NCBI RefSeq assembly: GCF_003812745.1
Contig: NZ_CP033831.1
Span: forward strand, 682,001-746,000
Source of the DNA: Serratia sp. FDAARGOS_506
Lineage (GTDB): Bacteria > Pseudomonadota > Gammaproteobacteria > Enterobacterales > Enterobacteriaceae
Direction of reading: 5' to 3'
Length of the DNA stretch: 64,000 bases
In this document: in pieces, positions 56,556 through 64,000 of the stretch
How the letters are laid out: every line of letters begins with the position of its first letter
Position numbering within the stretch: the first letter of the stretch is position 1
Notes under the pieces: generated by a model
What the model was told of the DNA's origin: nothing
Seen by the model: only the letters and a program-made list of their open reading frames with translations
Databases searched by the model: none
Made by a program: the position numbers and the translations under genes

Positions 56556-57350
56556 TTGCATAAGCTAAAACTGCACGGCTTCAACAACCTGACCAAGAGC
56601 CTGAGTTTTTGTATTTACGATATTTGTTACGCCAAGACCGCGGACGATCGCGATGGCTATATCGCCTACATTGACGAACAATATAATGCCAACCGGCTGA
56701 CCGAGATCCTGAGCGAAACCTGTTCGATCATCGGCGCCAATATTCTGAACATCGCACGTCAGGACTACGAGCCACAGGGCGCCAGCGTCACCATCCTGGT
56801 CAGCGAAGAGCCGATCGATCCGAAAGACGTCGATACGTCGGAACACCCCGGCCCGCTGCCGAACACGGTCGTCGCGCACCTGGACAAAAGCCACATCTGC
56901 GTACACACCTACCCGGAAAGCCATCCGGAAGGCGGGCTGTGCACCTTTCGCGCCGATATCGAGGTTTCGACCTGCGGCGTCATTTCGCCCCTCAAGGCGT
57001 TGAACTACTTAATTCACCAGCTGGAATCCGACATCGTCACCATGGACTACCGCGTGCGCGGTTTCACCCGCGACGTGAACGGTGTGAAGCATTACATCGA
57101 TCATGAGATCAATTCGATCCAGAACTTTATGTCGGAAGACATTAAAGCGCTATACCATATGATGGACGTGAACGTTTACCAGGAAAATATCTTCCATACC
57201 AAGATGTTGCTGAAAGATTTCGATCTGAAGCACTACCTGTTCAACGCGGAACCGGAAGCGCTGAGCGCCGCCGAACGCAAGCAGATCACCGATCTGTTAT
57301 GGAAAGAGATGCAGGAAATCTATTACGGCCGCAATATCCCGCATCTGTAA
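56556..57350 (+). CDS. speD: S-adenosylmethionine decarboxylase proenzyme, UUG start
   Basis: This 264-residue pyruvoyl enzyme supplies the aminopropyl donor for SpeE. Self-cleavage is expected at Lys111-Ser112 ([14 protein letters not shown]). The start codon is TTG at 56556: the frame from there gives a start ([15 protein letters not shown]) that aligns with E. coli SpeD, and no ATG is near. A near-perfect AAGGAGGT Shine-Dalgarno lies nine bases upstream, probably compensating for the weak codon. It is in an operon with speE. Confidence 0.95.
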   Translation: MHKLKLHGFNNLTKSLSFCIYDICYAKTADDRDGYIAYIDEQYNANRLTEILSETCSIIGANILNIARQDYEPQGASVTILVSEEPIDPKDVDTSEHPGPLPNTVVAHLDKSHICVHTYPESHPEGGLCTFRADIEVSTCGVISPLKALNYLIHQLESDIVTMDYRVRGFTRDVNGVKHYIDHEINSIQNFMSEDIKALYHMMDVNVYQENIFHTKMLLKDFDLKHYLFNAEPEALSAAERKQITDLLWKEMQEIYYGRNIPHL

Positions 57351-57382
57351 TGGAAAGGGCGCGGCACGCCGCGCCCTGATGC

Positions 57383-57745
57383 TTAGTACTTCAGCATGAA
57401 AGAACGATAGGCCTTCAACACCAGCAGGAAATCCTCAACGCCGCAGAATGAGAGGCTTTCTTCGTCGTAGTAGTTCATCCCCTCTTCCATTTCATCGCCC
57501 TCGAACTCCAACTGATTGGCGCGGATCATCACTTCTTCGCCATCCATCAACAGCGTATATTCATGGCCTTCCAGCTGCCATTGACGTTCACTGCCTTTGA
57601 CCCCGGCCGCGCCGGCTTCTATGCGGTCCAACAGGTTGAAATCGCCTTTGACTTCTTCGTTGATCCAGTGGCCAATCGCTTCATGCCCCATCGAAAATCT
57701 GACGATCACCTGACCGGTGACGTCACGCAGAAATTCGTAATCCAT
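57383..57745 (-). CDS. yacL: YacL family protein
   Basis: This 120-residue small acidic cytosolic protein of the YacL/UPF0231 family contains [10 protein letters not shown] at the start and [21 protein letters not shown] near 92-112, as in E. coli YacL. The function is unknown. It is convergent with speD, with a GGGCGCGGC-AC-GCCGCGCCC hairpin between, and lies downstream of acnB, as in E. coli. Confidence 0.93.
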   Translation of the reverse strand: MDYEFLRDVTGQVIVRFSMGHEAIGHWINEEVKGDFNLLDRIEAGAAGVKGSERQWQLEGHEYTLLMDGEEVMIRANQLEFEGDEMEEGMNYYDEESLSFCGVEDFLLVLKAYRSFMLKY

Positions 57746-57830
57746 AGCATGCCCTCCTGAGCCCTTTTTCTTAGTGTAAACATAAATGGCGGACTAACTC
57801 AGTGAGCGCTCGCAAAGTTGGCAACTGAGC

Positions 57831-57860
57831 AAAATAAAACGGGAGGCCAAGGCCTCCCGT
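57831..57860 (-). terminator. Rho-independent terminator of acnB
   Basis: On the minus strand ACGGGAGGCC-TT-GGCCTCCCGT is followed by TTTATTTTG. It lies about 140 bases past the acnB stop, so the mRNA has a long 3' untranslated region. Confidence 0.82.
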
Positions 57861-58002
57861 TAAACAGTTGCGCAATATTACCCAGCATTCTTCGAATTGC
57901 AACGGCGTTAGCCGCCTTTATTCACCCCGGTCATTTGGTCGGCCAAACTTCCGGGGATTCATTCAGTTGCCGCGCAATCCGAATTATTTAGGGTAACGCA
58001 GC

Positions 58003-60600
58003 TTACACGGCGGTCTGGAAGATCACGCCGTCGGCTTTTTCGGTGTACTGCCCCAGTTGGTCAAAGTTCAGGTAGCGGTAGGTATCCGCCGCCGTCTTGT
58101 CGACCTGCGCCATATAGGTCTGGTACTCGTCCGGCGTCGGCAGGCGGCCCAGCAGGGACGCAACCGCAGCCAGTTCGGCAGACGCCAGATAGACGTTGGC
58201 ACCGGTGCCCAGACGGTTCGGGAAGTTACGGGTCGAGGTGGAGACCACCGTCGCACCGTCCGCCACGCGCGCCTGGTTGCCCATGCACAGCGAGCAGCCC
58301 GGGATCTCGATACGCGCACCGCTCTTGCCGAAGACGCTGTAGTAGCCTTCTTCGGTCAGCTGAGCCGCGTCCATCTTGGTTGGCGGCGCCACCCACAGAC
58401 GGGTCGGCAGCTGGCCCTTGTGCTGATCCAGCAGCTTGCCGGCCGCGCGGAAGTGGCCGATGTTGGTCATGCAAGAACCGATGAACACTTCATCGATTTT
58501 GCTGTTGGCCACGTCGGACAGCAGGCGTGCATCGTCAGGATCGTTCGGCGCGCACAGGATCGGCTCTTTGATCTCGTTCAGATCGATGTCGATCACCGCC
58601 GCGTATTCCGCATCCGCATCGCCTTCCAGCAGCTGCGGATCCGCCAGCCATTTTTCCATGCCCTGAATACGGCGCTCCAGCGTACGGCGATCGCCGTAGC
58701 CTTCGGAGATCATCCACTTCAGCAGCACGATGTTGGAGTTCAGGTACTCTTCGATCGGCGCTTTATCCAGCTTGATGGTACAACCGGCGGCGGAACGTTC
58801 GGCGGACGCATCGGTCAGCTCAAACGCCTGCTCGACCTTCAGATCCGGCAGGCCTTCGATCTCCAGAATACGGCCGGAGAAGATGTTTTTCTTGCCCTTC
58901 TTCTCGACGGTCAGCAAGCCTTGCTGGATCGCGTAGTAAGGGATGGCGTGCACCAGATCGCGCAGGGTGATACCAGGCTGCATTTTGCCCTTGAAGCGCA
59001 CCAGCACCGACTCAGGCATATCCAGCGGCATCACACCGGTCGCGGCGGCAAATGCCACCAGGCCGGAACCGGCCGGGAAGGAGATGCCGATCGGGAAGCG
59101 GGTGTGGGAATCGCCGCCGGTGCCGACGGTGTCAGGCAACAGCATGCGGTTCAACCAGGAGTGGATCACGCCGTCGCCCGGACGCAGCGAGACGCCGCCG
59201 CGGTTCATGATGAAGTCAGGCAGCGTGTGGTGCGTGGTCACGTCGACCGGTTTCGGATACGCGGCGGTATGGCAGAACGACTGCATGACCAGATCGGCGG
59301 AGAAGCCGAGGCAGGCCAGGTCTTTCAGCTCATCGCGGGTCATTGGGCCGGTGGTATCCTGAGAACCGACGGAGGTCATCTTCGGTTCGCAGTACTCGCC
59401 AGGGCGAATGCCGGCGACGCCGCAGGCGCGGCCGACCATTTTCTGCGCCAGCGAGAAGCCTTTGCTGCTGGCGGCAACCGGCTTGGCGATACGGAATACG
59501 TCGCTGTGCGGCAGACCCAGCGCTTCGCGCGCCTTGGTGGTCAGGCCGCGGCCGATGATCAGCGGGATACGGCCGCCGGCGCGCACTTCATCCAGCAGCA
59601 CGTCGGTTTTCAGCTCGAAGTTGGCGATCAGCGCGCCGGTTTCGTGGTTGCGCACTTCACCTTTGTACGGGTAAACGTCAATCACGTCGCCCATGTTCAG
59701 CTCGGACACGTCCACTTCGATTGGCAAGGCGCCGGCATCTTCCATGGTGTTGAAGAAGATAGGCGCAATCTTGCCGCCCAGCACCACGCCGCCGCCGCGC
59801 TTGTTCGGCACATGCGGGATGTCGTCGCCCATAAACCACAGCACGGAGTTGGTGGCGGATTTACGGGAAGAACCGGTGCCGACCACGTCGCCGACGTAGG
59901 CCAGCGGGAAGCCTTTCTTGTTCAGCAGCTCAATCTGTTTGATCGGGCCGACGCTGCCCGGCTGATCCGGCACGATGCCTTCACGTTCGTTTTTCAGCAT
60001 CGCCAGCGCGTGCAGCGGGATGTCCGGGCGCGACCAGGCGTCCGGCGCCGGAGAAAGGTCATCGGTGTTGGTTTCGCCGGTGACTTTGAACACGGTGACG
60101 GTGATCTTTTCCGCCAACTCAGGGCGTGACAGGTACCATTCGGCGTCGGCCCAAGACTGCATGATCTGCTTGGCGTGCGGGTTACCGGCCTTGGCCTTCT
60201 CTTCCACGTCGTAGAAGTTGTCGAACATCAGCAGCGTGTGGGACAGCGCTTTCGCGGCGATAGGCGCCAGCGTTTCGTTGTCCAGCGCTTCGATCAGCGG
60301 ATGAATGTTATAGCCGCCCTGCATGGTGCCTAACAGTTCAATGGCTTTCTCGGGGGTAACCAGGGGGGATGTCGCTTCGCCTTTGGCGATGGCCGCCAGG
60401 AAACCTGCTTTGACGTAGGCGGCTTCGTCGACGCCCGGTGGAACACGGTTAATCAGCAGGTCTAACAGGAATTCTTCTTCGCCTTTTGGCGGATTCTTCA
60501 GTAGTTCGACCAGCGCGGCCATTTGGGTGGCGTCTAGCGGCTTAGGGGCGATGCCCTCAGCAGCACGCTCGGCTACGTGCTTACGGTATTCTTCTAGCAC
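58003..60600 (-). CDS. acnB: Aconitate hydratase B
   Basis: This 865-residue TCA-cycle enzyme interconverts citrate and isocitrate and doubles as an iron-sensing RNA binder in E. coli. A HEAT-like domain (1-160), the swivel domain (about 165-370) and the catalytic part follow in the AcnB order. The 4Fe-4S ligands lie in [10 protein letters not shown] near 709 and GCSLCMGNQ near 768-772. The length equals E. coli AcnB. Confidence 0.97.
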   Translation of the reverse strand: MLEEYRKHVAERAAEGIAPKPLDATQMAALVELLKNPPKGEEEFLLDLLINRVPPGVDEAAYVKAGFLAAIAKGEATSPLVTPEKAIELLGTMQGGYNIHPLIEALDNETLAPIAAKALSHTLLMFDNFYDVEEKAKAGNPHAKQIMQSWADAEWYLSRPELAEKITVTVFKVTGETNTDDLSPAPDAWSRPDIPLHALAMLKNEREGIVPDQPGSVGPIKQIELLNKKGFPLAYVGDVVGTGSSRKSATNSVLWFMGDDIPHVPNKRGGGVVLGGKIAPIFFNTMEDAGALPIEVDVSELNMGDVIDVYPYKGEVRNHETGALIANFELKTDVLLDEVRAGGRIPLIIGRGLTTKAREALGLPHSDVFRIAKPVAASSKGFSLAQKMVGRACGVAGIRPGEYCEPKMTSVGSQDTTGPMTRDELKDLACLGFSADLVMQSFCHTAAYPKPVDVTTHHTLPDFIMNRGGVSLRPGDGVIHSWLNRMLLPDTVGTGGDSHTRFPIGISFPAGSGLVAFAAATGVMPLDMPESVLVRFKGKMQPGITLRDLVHAIPYYAIQQGLLTVEKKGKKNIFSGRILEIEGLPDLKVEQAFELTDASAERSAAGCTIKLDKAPIEEYLNSNIVLLKWMISEGYGDRRTLERRIQGMEKWLADPQLLEGDADAEYAAVIDIDLNEIKEPILCAPNDPDDARLLSDVANSKIDEVFIGSCMTNIGHFRAAGKLLDQHKGQLPTRLWVAPPTKMDAAQLTEEGYYSVFGKSGARIEIPGCSLCMGNQARVADGATVVSTSTRNFPNRLGTGANVYLASAELAAVASLLGRLPTPDEYQTYMAQVDKTAADTYRYLNFDQLGQYTEKADGVIFQTAV

Positions 60601-61060
60601 GACGTTCTCCTCGCTCTCATTGTCATTTATTGTGCCTGGCGTATATGCAAACCGGGTTTATACCCTTGGGGTTTCACTCTGTGGCTAGGCGATCGGCCCG
60701 TAAAGGCCCCGAAAAGGTGTCTGGGGCAAACAAGCACGGTCAAACAGCGTTACAGCATGAAAGACTGATGGGTAGAGCGCACGGCGATATTGATGCCATC
60801 TATCCTGACGGGGCACTGCTGTCGATGTCCTGGACTGTAAGGTACAGTGCCCGGTTCCGCTCAGCCAGCATATCAGGATTTGAAACGGTTGTTAATTCGT
60901 TCACATAAAAGCAACATTAAATCTTTGCTGAATCGTTGAGCGCAGCGTAATCGGCTGCCGGACTAGCAGGGCATTATATCCATAGAGTTAGAGAGGATAT
61001 AAGCAGAGGGATCGGAATTTGGCGCAGCGGCCACAAAAATACCGCTTTCTGAGTTTGAGC
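60601..61060. other. acnB-lpd intergenic region
   Basis: About 460 bases lie between the acnB start and the lpd terminator. The acnB promoter region is listed separately. A 92-codon plus-strand frame (60630-60908) shows no protein character and I reject it. No other element is clear. Confidence 0.4.
60867..60905 (-). promoter_or_regulatory. Predicted acnB promoter with CRP-like site
   Basis: On the minus strand TTAACA (60895-60890) and TATGCT (60872-60867) are 17 bases apart. TGTGA-ACGAAT-TAACA (60905-60890) overlaps the -35 box and matches the CRP half-sites at 9 of 10 positions. The start would be near 60860, giving a leader of about 260 bases. CRP control of acnB is known in E. coli. Confidence 0.5.
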
Positions 61061-61090
61061 AAAAAAAAACGGCCCCTTCTCAGGAGCCGC
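61061..61090 (-). terminator. Rho-independent terminator of lpd
   Basis: On the minus strand GCGGCTCC-TGAGAA-GGGGCCG is followed by nine T residues, 25 bases past the lpd stop. Confidence 0.88.
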
Positions 61091-61114
61091 TTGTTAACCG
61101 GTCAGCCAGCAGAA

Positions 61115-62539
61115 TTACTTCTTCTTGGCTTTCGGGTTAGGCAGGTCGGTGATGCTGCCTTCGTAGATTTCTGCCGCCAGGCCCACGGATTCGTGCAGGG
61201 TCGGGTGAGCGTGGATGGTCAGCGCGATGTCTTCCGCGTCGCAGCCCATCTCGATAGCCAGACCGATTTCACCCAGCAGCTCACCGCCGTTGGTGCCGAC
61301 AATCGCGCCACCGATGATGCGGTGAGTTTCTTTGTCGAAGATCAGTTTGGTCATGCCGTCTGCACAGTCGGAAGCGATCGCACGGCCGGAAGCCGCCCAC
61401 GGGAAGGTGGAGGTTTCGTAGCTGATGCCTTTCTCTTTCGCTTCTTTCTCGGTCAGACCCACCCATGCCACTTCCGGCTCGGTGTAAGCGATGGATGGGA
61501 TCACTTTCGGATCGAAGTAGTGCTTCATGCCGGCGATAACTTCTGCGGCAACGTGGCCTTCGTGCACGCCTTTGTGCGCCAGCATCGGCTGACCGACGAT
61601 GTCGCCGATAGCGAAGATGTGCGGCACGTTGGTGCGCAGCTGTTTGTCGACGTTGATGAAGCCACGCTCGTCAACTTCAACGCCAGCTTTGCCGGCATCC
61701 AGCAGTTTGCCGTTCGGCACGCGGCCGATCGCCACCAGCACCGCGTCGTAACGCTGTGGTTCTGCCGGCGCTTTTTTACCTTCCATCGTGACGTAGATGC
61801 CATCTTCTTTGGCTTCTACCGCGGTCACTTTGGTTTCCAGCATCAGGTTGAACTGCTTGCTGATACGTTTGGTGAAGACTTTCACCACGTCTTTATCTGC
61901 CGCCGGGATAACCTGATCGAACATTTCAACGACGTCGATCTGTGAACCCAGCGCATGGTATACGGTGCCCATTTCCAGGCCGATGATGCCGCCGCCCATG
62001 ACCAGCAGACGCTCTGGGACGGTTTTCAGTTCCAGCGCATCGGTAGAATCCCACACGCGTGGATCTTCATGAGGAATGAATGGCAGTTGGATCGGACGAG
62101 AACCTGCAGCGATGATGGCGTTATCGAAGTTGATGGTGGTTGGGCCGTTTTCGCCTTCCACAACCAGGGTGTTAGCGCCGGTGAACTTGCCCAGGCCGTT
62201 GACCACTTTCACTTTACGGCCTTTCGCCATGCCAGCCAGACCGCCGGTCAGCTGAGTGATGACTTTTTCTTTCCAGACGCGCACTTTGTCGATGTCGGTT
62301 TTCGGCTCGCCGAAAACGATGCCGTGTTCGGCCAGCGCTTTGGCTTCTTCGATCACTTTGGCAACGTGCAGCAGTGCTTTGGAAGGGATACATCCCACGT
62401 TCAGGCAAACCCCGCCCAGAGTGGAATAACGTTCAACCAGAACGGTTTCAAGACCTAAGTCAGCGCAACGAAAGGCTGCAGAGTAACCTGCCGGGCCCGC
62501 CCCAAGTACCACGACCTGAGTTTTAATTTCAGTACTCAT
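61115..62539 (-). CDS. lpd: Dihydrolipoyl dehydrogenase
   Basis: This 474-residue flavoprotein is the E3 subunit shared by pyruvate and 2-oxoglutarate dehydrogenases and the glycine cleavage system. The redox disulfide is in GGVCLNVGCIPSK near residues 43-55. NAD binding is seen in VMGGGIIGLEMG near 180, and the active His in HAHPTLHE near 444. Two ATGs are adjacent; the second (62539) has better spacing to AGAGGT and gives the E. coli length. It follows aceF and has its own promoter. Confidence 0.97.
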   Translation of the reverse strand: MSTEIKTQVVVLGAGPAGYSAAFRCADLGLETVLVERYSTLGGVCLNVGCIPSKALLHVAKVIEEAKALAEHGIVFGEPKTDIDKVRVWKEKVITQLTGGLAGMAKGRKVKVVNGLGKFTGANTLVVEGENGPTTINFDNAIIAAGSRPIQLPFIPHEDPRVWDSTDALELKTVPERLLVMGGGIIGLEMGTVYHALGSQIDVVEMFDQVIPAADKDVVKVFTKRISKQFNLMLETKVTAVEAKEDGIYVTMEGKKAPAEPQRYDAVLVAIGRVPNGKLLDAGKAGVEVDERGFINVDKQLRTNVPHIFAIGDIVGQPMLAHKGVHEGHVAAEVIAGMKHYFDPKVIPSIAYTEPEVAWVGLTEKEAKEKGISYETSTFPWAASGRAIASDCADGMTKLIFDKETHRIIGGAIVGTNGGELLGEIGLAIEMGCDAEDIALTIHAHPTLHESVGLAAEIYEGSITDLPNPKAKKK

Positions 62540-62638
62540 CATGACCTCTTAATTGATTGTCCGGCGGGTCAGACGTCATTTTTATTGCTAATCGATCTCA
62601 TAACGCCCTTCATCCACCGGGACGCTTACACCGCGAGC

Positions 62639-62666
62639 AGTTTACAGAATTGTTAATAATCTGCAA
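62639..62666 (-). promoter_or_regulatory. Predicted lpd promoter
   Basis: On the minus strand TTGCAG (62666-62661) and TAAACT (62644-62639) are 16 bases apart, about 95 bases before the lpd start. The spacer contains GTTAATAATC-like sequence on the opposite strand, weakly like an ArcA site. A separate lpd promoter is known in E. coli. Confidence 0.55.
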
Positions 62667-62743
62667 AGCGTGTTCGAGTGACCCGTGTCTCAACAATTTT
62701 GTCGAGTTATGCAAAATCCGACAAAACTGCTACAGAATCGTCA

Positions 62744-62765
62744 GGGGCGCAGCATGCTGCGCCCC
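62744..62765. other. Perfect palindrome between aceF and lpd
   Basis: GGGGCGCAGC-AT-GCTGCGCCCC is a perfect inverted repeat seven bases after the aceF stop. On the aceF strand it lacks a T-run, so it is a 3' processing or partial termination hairpin rather than a classic terminator. Confidence 0.7.
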
Positions 62766-62772
62766 TTTTGCA

Positions 62773-63999
62773 TTACATCACCAGACGGCGAATGTCGGAC
62801 AACATGTTGTTGATGATGGTGATGAAGCGCGCACCATCGGCACCGTCGATAACGCGGTGGTCGAAGGACAGCGACATCGGCATCATCAGGCGCGGCATGA
62901 ACTCTTTACCGTTCCAGACCGGCTCCATCGCAGACTTGGAGACGCCCAGGATAGCCACTTCCGGCGCGTTGACGATCGGCGCGAAGTGGGTCGTCCCGAT
63001 GCCGCCCAGGCTGGAGATGGTGAAGCAGCCGCCCTGCATCTCGCCCGCGGTCAGCTTGCCGTCGCGCGCTTTCTTGGAGATGGTCATCAGTTCGCGAGAC
63101 AGCTCGGTGATGCTCTTCTTGTTCACGTCCTTGAACACCGGAACCACCAGGCCGTTCGGGGTATCTACCGCCACGCCGATGTTGATGTATTTCTTCAGCG
63201 TCAGCTTCTGACCGTCTTCGGACAGCGAGCTGTTGAAGCGCGGCATCTGCTCCAGAGCGGCAGCAACGGCTTTCATGATGAACACGACAGGCGTGAACTT
63301 CACGTCCAGCTTGCGCTTGGCCGCTTCTTCGTTCTGCTGTTTGCGGAACGCTTCCAGATCGGTGATATCGGTTTTGTCGAAGTGAGTCACGTGCGGGATC
63401 ATCACCCAGTTGCGGCTCAGGTTCGCGCCAGAGATCTTCTGGATGCGGCCCATTTCGACTTCTTCGATCTCGCCGAACTTGCTGAAGTCCACTTTCGGCC
63501 ATGGCAGCATGCCTGGCAGACCGCCGCCGGCAGCGGCCGGAGCCGCTTCAGCGCGTTTCACCGCGTCTTTCACGTAAGTCTGAACGTCTTCGCGCAGGAT
63601 ACGGCCTTTACGACCTGTACCCTTCACTTTCGCCAGGTTAACGCCGAATTCACGCGCCAGGCGACGAATGACCGGGGTCGCGTGCACGTATGCCGCGTTC
63701 TCGGCGAACTCGCCTTTGTCGTCAGCTTTCGCAGCCGGAGCGGCAGCTTTAGCAGCGGCCGGAGCCGGCGCAGCTTCCGCTTTAGCAGCTGGAGCAGCGG
63801 CGGCAGGCGCAGCGCCTTCCACTTCGAATACCATGATCAGGGAGCCGGTTTTCACTTTGTCGCCGGTCGCGATCTTGATCTCTTTCACGGTACCGGCGAA
63901 CGGCGCAGGCACTTCCATGGAAGCCTTGTCGCCTTCCACGGTGATCAGAGACTGCTCGGCGGCAACCTTGTCGCCCACCTTAACCATCACTTCGGTCAC
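62773..63999 (-). CDS. aceF: Dihydrolipoyl acetyltransferase E2 of pyruvate dehydrogenase, 5' end cut by window
   Basis: The C-terminal 408 residues are visible; the frame is open to the right edge, so one or more lipoyl domains lie outside. One lipoyl domain is seen with its Lys in [10 protein letters not shown] near the start. An Ala/Pro-rich linker and the E3/E1-binding domain follow ([16 protein letters not shown]). The catalytic acetyltransferase domain ends with [12 protein letters not shown]. It forms the core of the complex and is followed by lpd. Confidence 0.96.
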   Translation of the reverse strand: MTEVMVKVGDKVAAEQSLITVEGDKASMEVPAPFAGTVKEIKIATGDKVKTGSLIMVFEVEGAAPAAAAPAAKAEAAPAPAAAKAAAPAAKADDKGEFAENAAYVHATPVIRRLAREFGVNLAKVKGTGRKGRILREDVQTYVKDAVKRAEAAPAAAGGGLPGMLPWPKVDFSKFGEIEEVEMGRIQKISGANLSRNWVMIPHVTHFDKTDITDLEAFRKQQNEEAAKRKLDVKFTPVVFIMKAVAAALEQMPRFNSSLSEDGQKLTLKKYINIGVAVDTPNGLVVPVFKDVNKKSITELSRELMTISKKARDGKLTAGEMQGGCFTISSLGGIGTTHFAPIVNAPEVAILGVSKSAMEPVWNGKEFMPRLMMPMSLSFDHRVIDGADGARFITIINNMLSDIRRLVM

Positions 64000-64000
64000 T

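Noticed and set aside
58057-60129. 690-codon plus-strand frame
   Set aside because: It is antisense to acnB; composition is typical of shadow frames and no motif is seen.
60630-60908. 92-codon plus-strand frame upstream of acnB
   Set aside because: No ribosome site or domain, and it covers the predicted acnB promoter and leader.

Overview
The window is enterobacterial chromosome. Gene order and near-full-length protein similarity to Escherichia coli backbone genes (tktA, loiP, speB, speA, metK, fhuACDB, mrcB, hrpB, dksA, pcnB-folK, panBCD, can, hpt, cueO, speED, acnB, lpd, aceF), together with high GC third positions, suggest Serratia, probably the S. marcescens complex. The genus is inference; the family is not in doubt. 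Both ends cut a gene: a 2OG-Fe(II) dioxygenase on the left and aceF on the right. I found no tRNA, rRNA, CRISPR array, insertion sequence or prophage.

Region 1 (1-5.2 kb) holds the dioxygenase, brnQ, tktA and loiP. Region 2 (5.25-20.0 kb) is the main accessory block. It is a 13-kb, tightly packed minus-strand cluster of 14 genes: Rieske ferredoxin, small HTH protein, Rieske oxygenase, SDR, IclR regulator, type I extradiol dioxygenase, ferredoxin reductase, MFS transporter, cupin, alpha/beta hydrolase, a second SDR with a degenerate active site, aspartate-dehydrogenase-like protein, aldehyde dehydrogenase and TPP enzyme. A second MFS transporter is divergent. Several genes overlap by ATGA, GTGA or TGATG. 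The set reads as an aromatic ring hydroxylation, ring cleavage and processing pathway whose substrate I cannot name. Its promoter carries a perfect 16-bp palindrome plus a third half-site, a good candidate for the IclR operator.

Region 3 (20.0-26.3 kb) is speB, speA, a short yqgB-like ORF and metK, flanked by two direct copies of a ~390-bp hok/sok-type type I toxin locus. Both copies encode the same Hok peptide, differ only synonymously in hok, and keep mRNA ends complementary to each other. One copy has a frameshifted leader ORF. The second copy lies at the join between segments that match E. coli near 66 min (metK) and near 3.5 min (fhu).

Region 4 (26.3-64 kb) follows the E. coli 2.5-4 min order in reverse: fhuB-D-C-A (Fur box), mrcB, hrpB, thpR-sfsA, dksA, gluQ, pcnB (AUU start)-folK, a yidH-yidG pair, qseBC (PmrA/QseB-type box), panB-panC-panD, yadE, yadHG, can, hpt, a RelE/ParE-type toxin-antitoxin pair where E. 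coli has gcd, cueO (CueR-type 19-bp-spacer promoter), yacC, speE-speD (UUG start), yacL, acnB, lpd and aceF. Polyamine genes occur at both ends of the window (speA/speB/metK and speE/speD), and together they cover arginine to spermidine.
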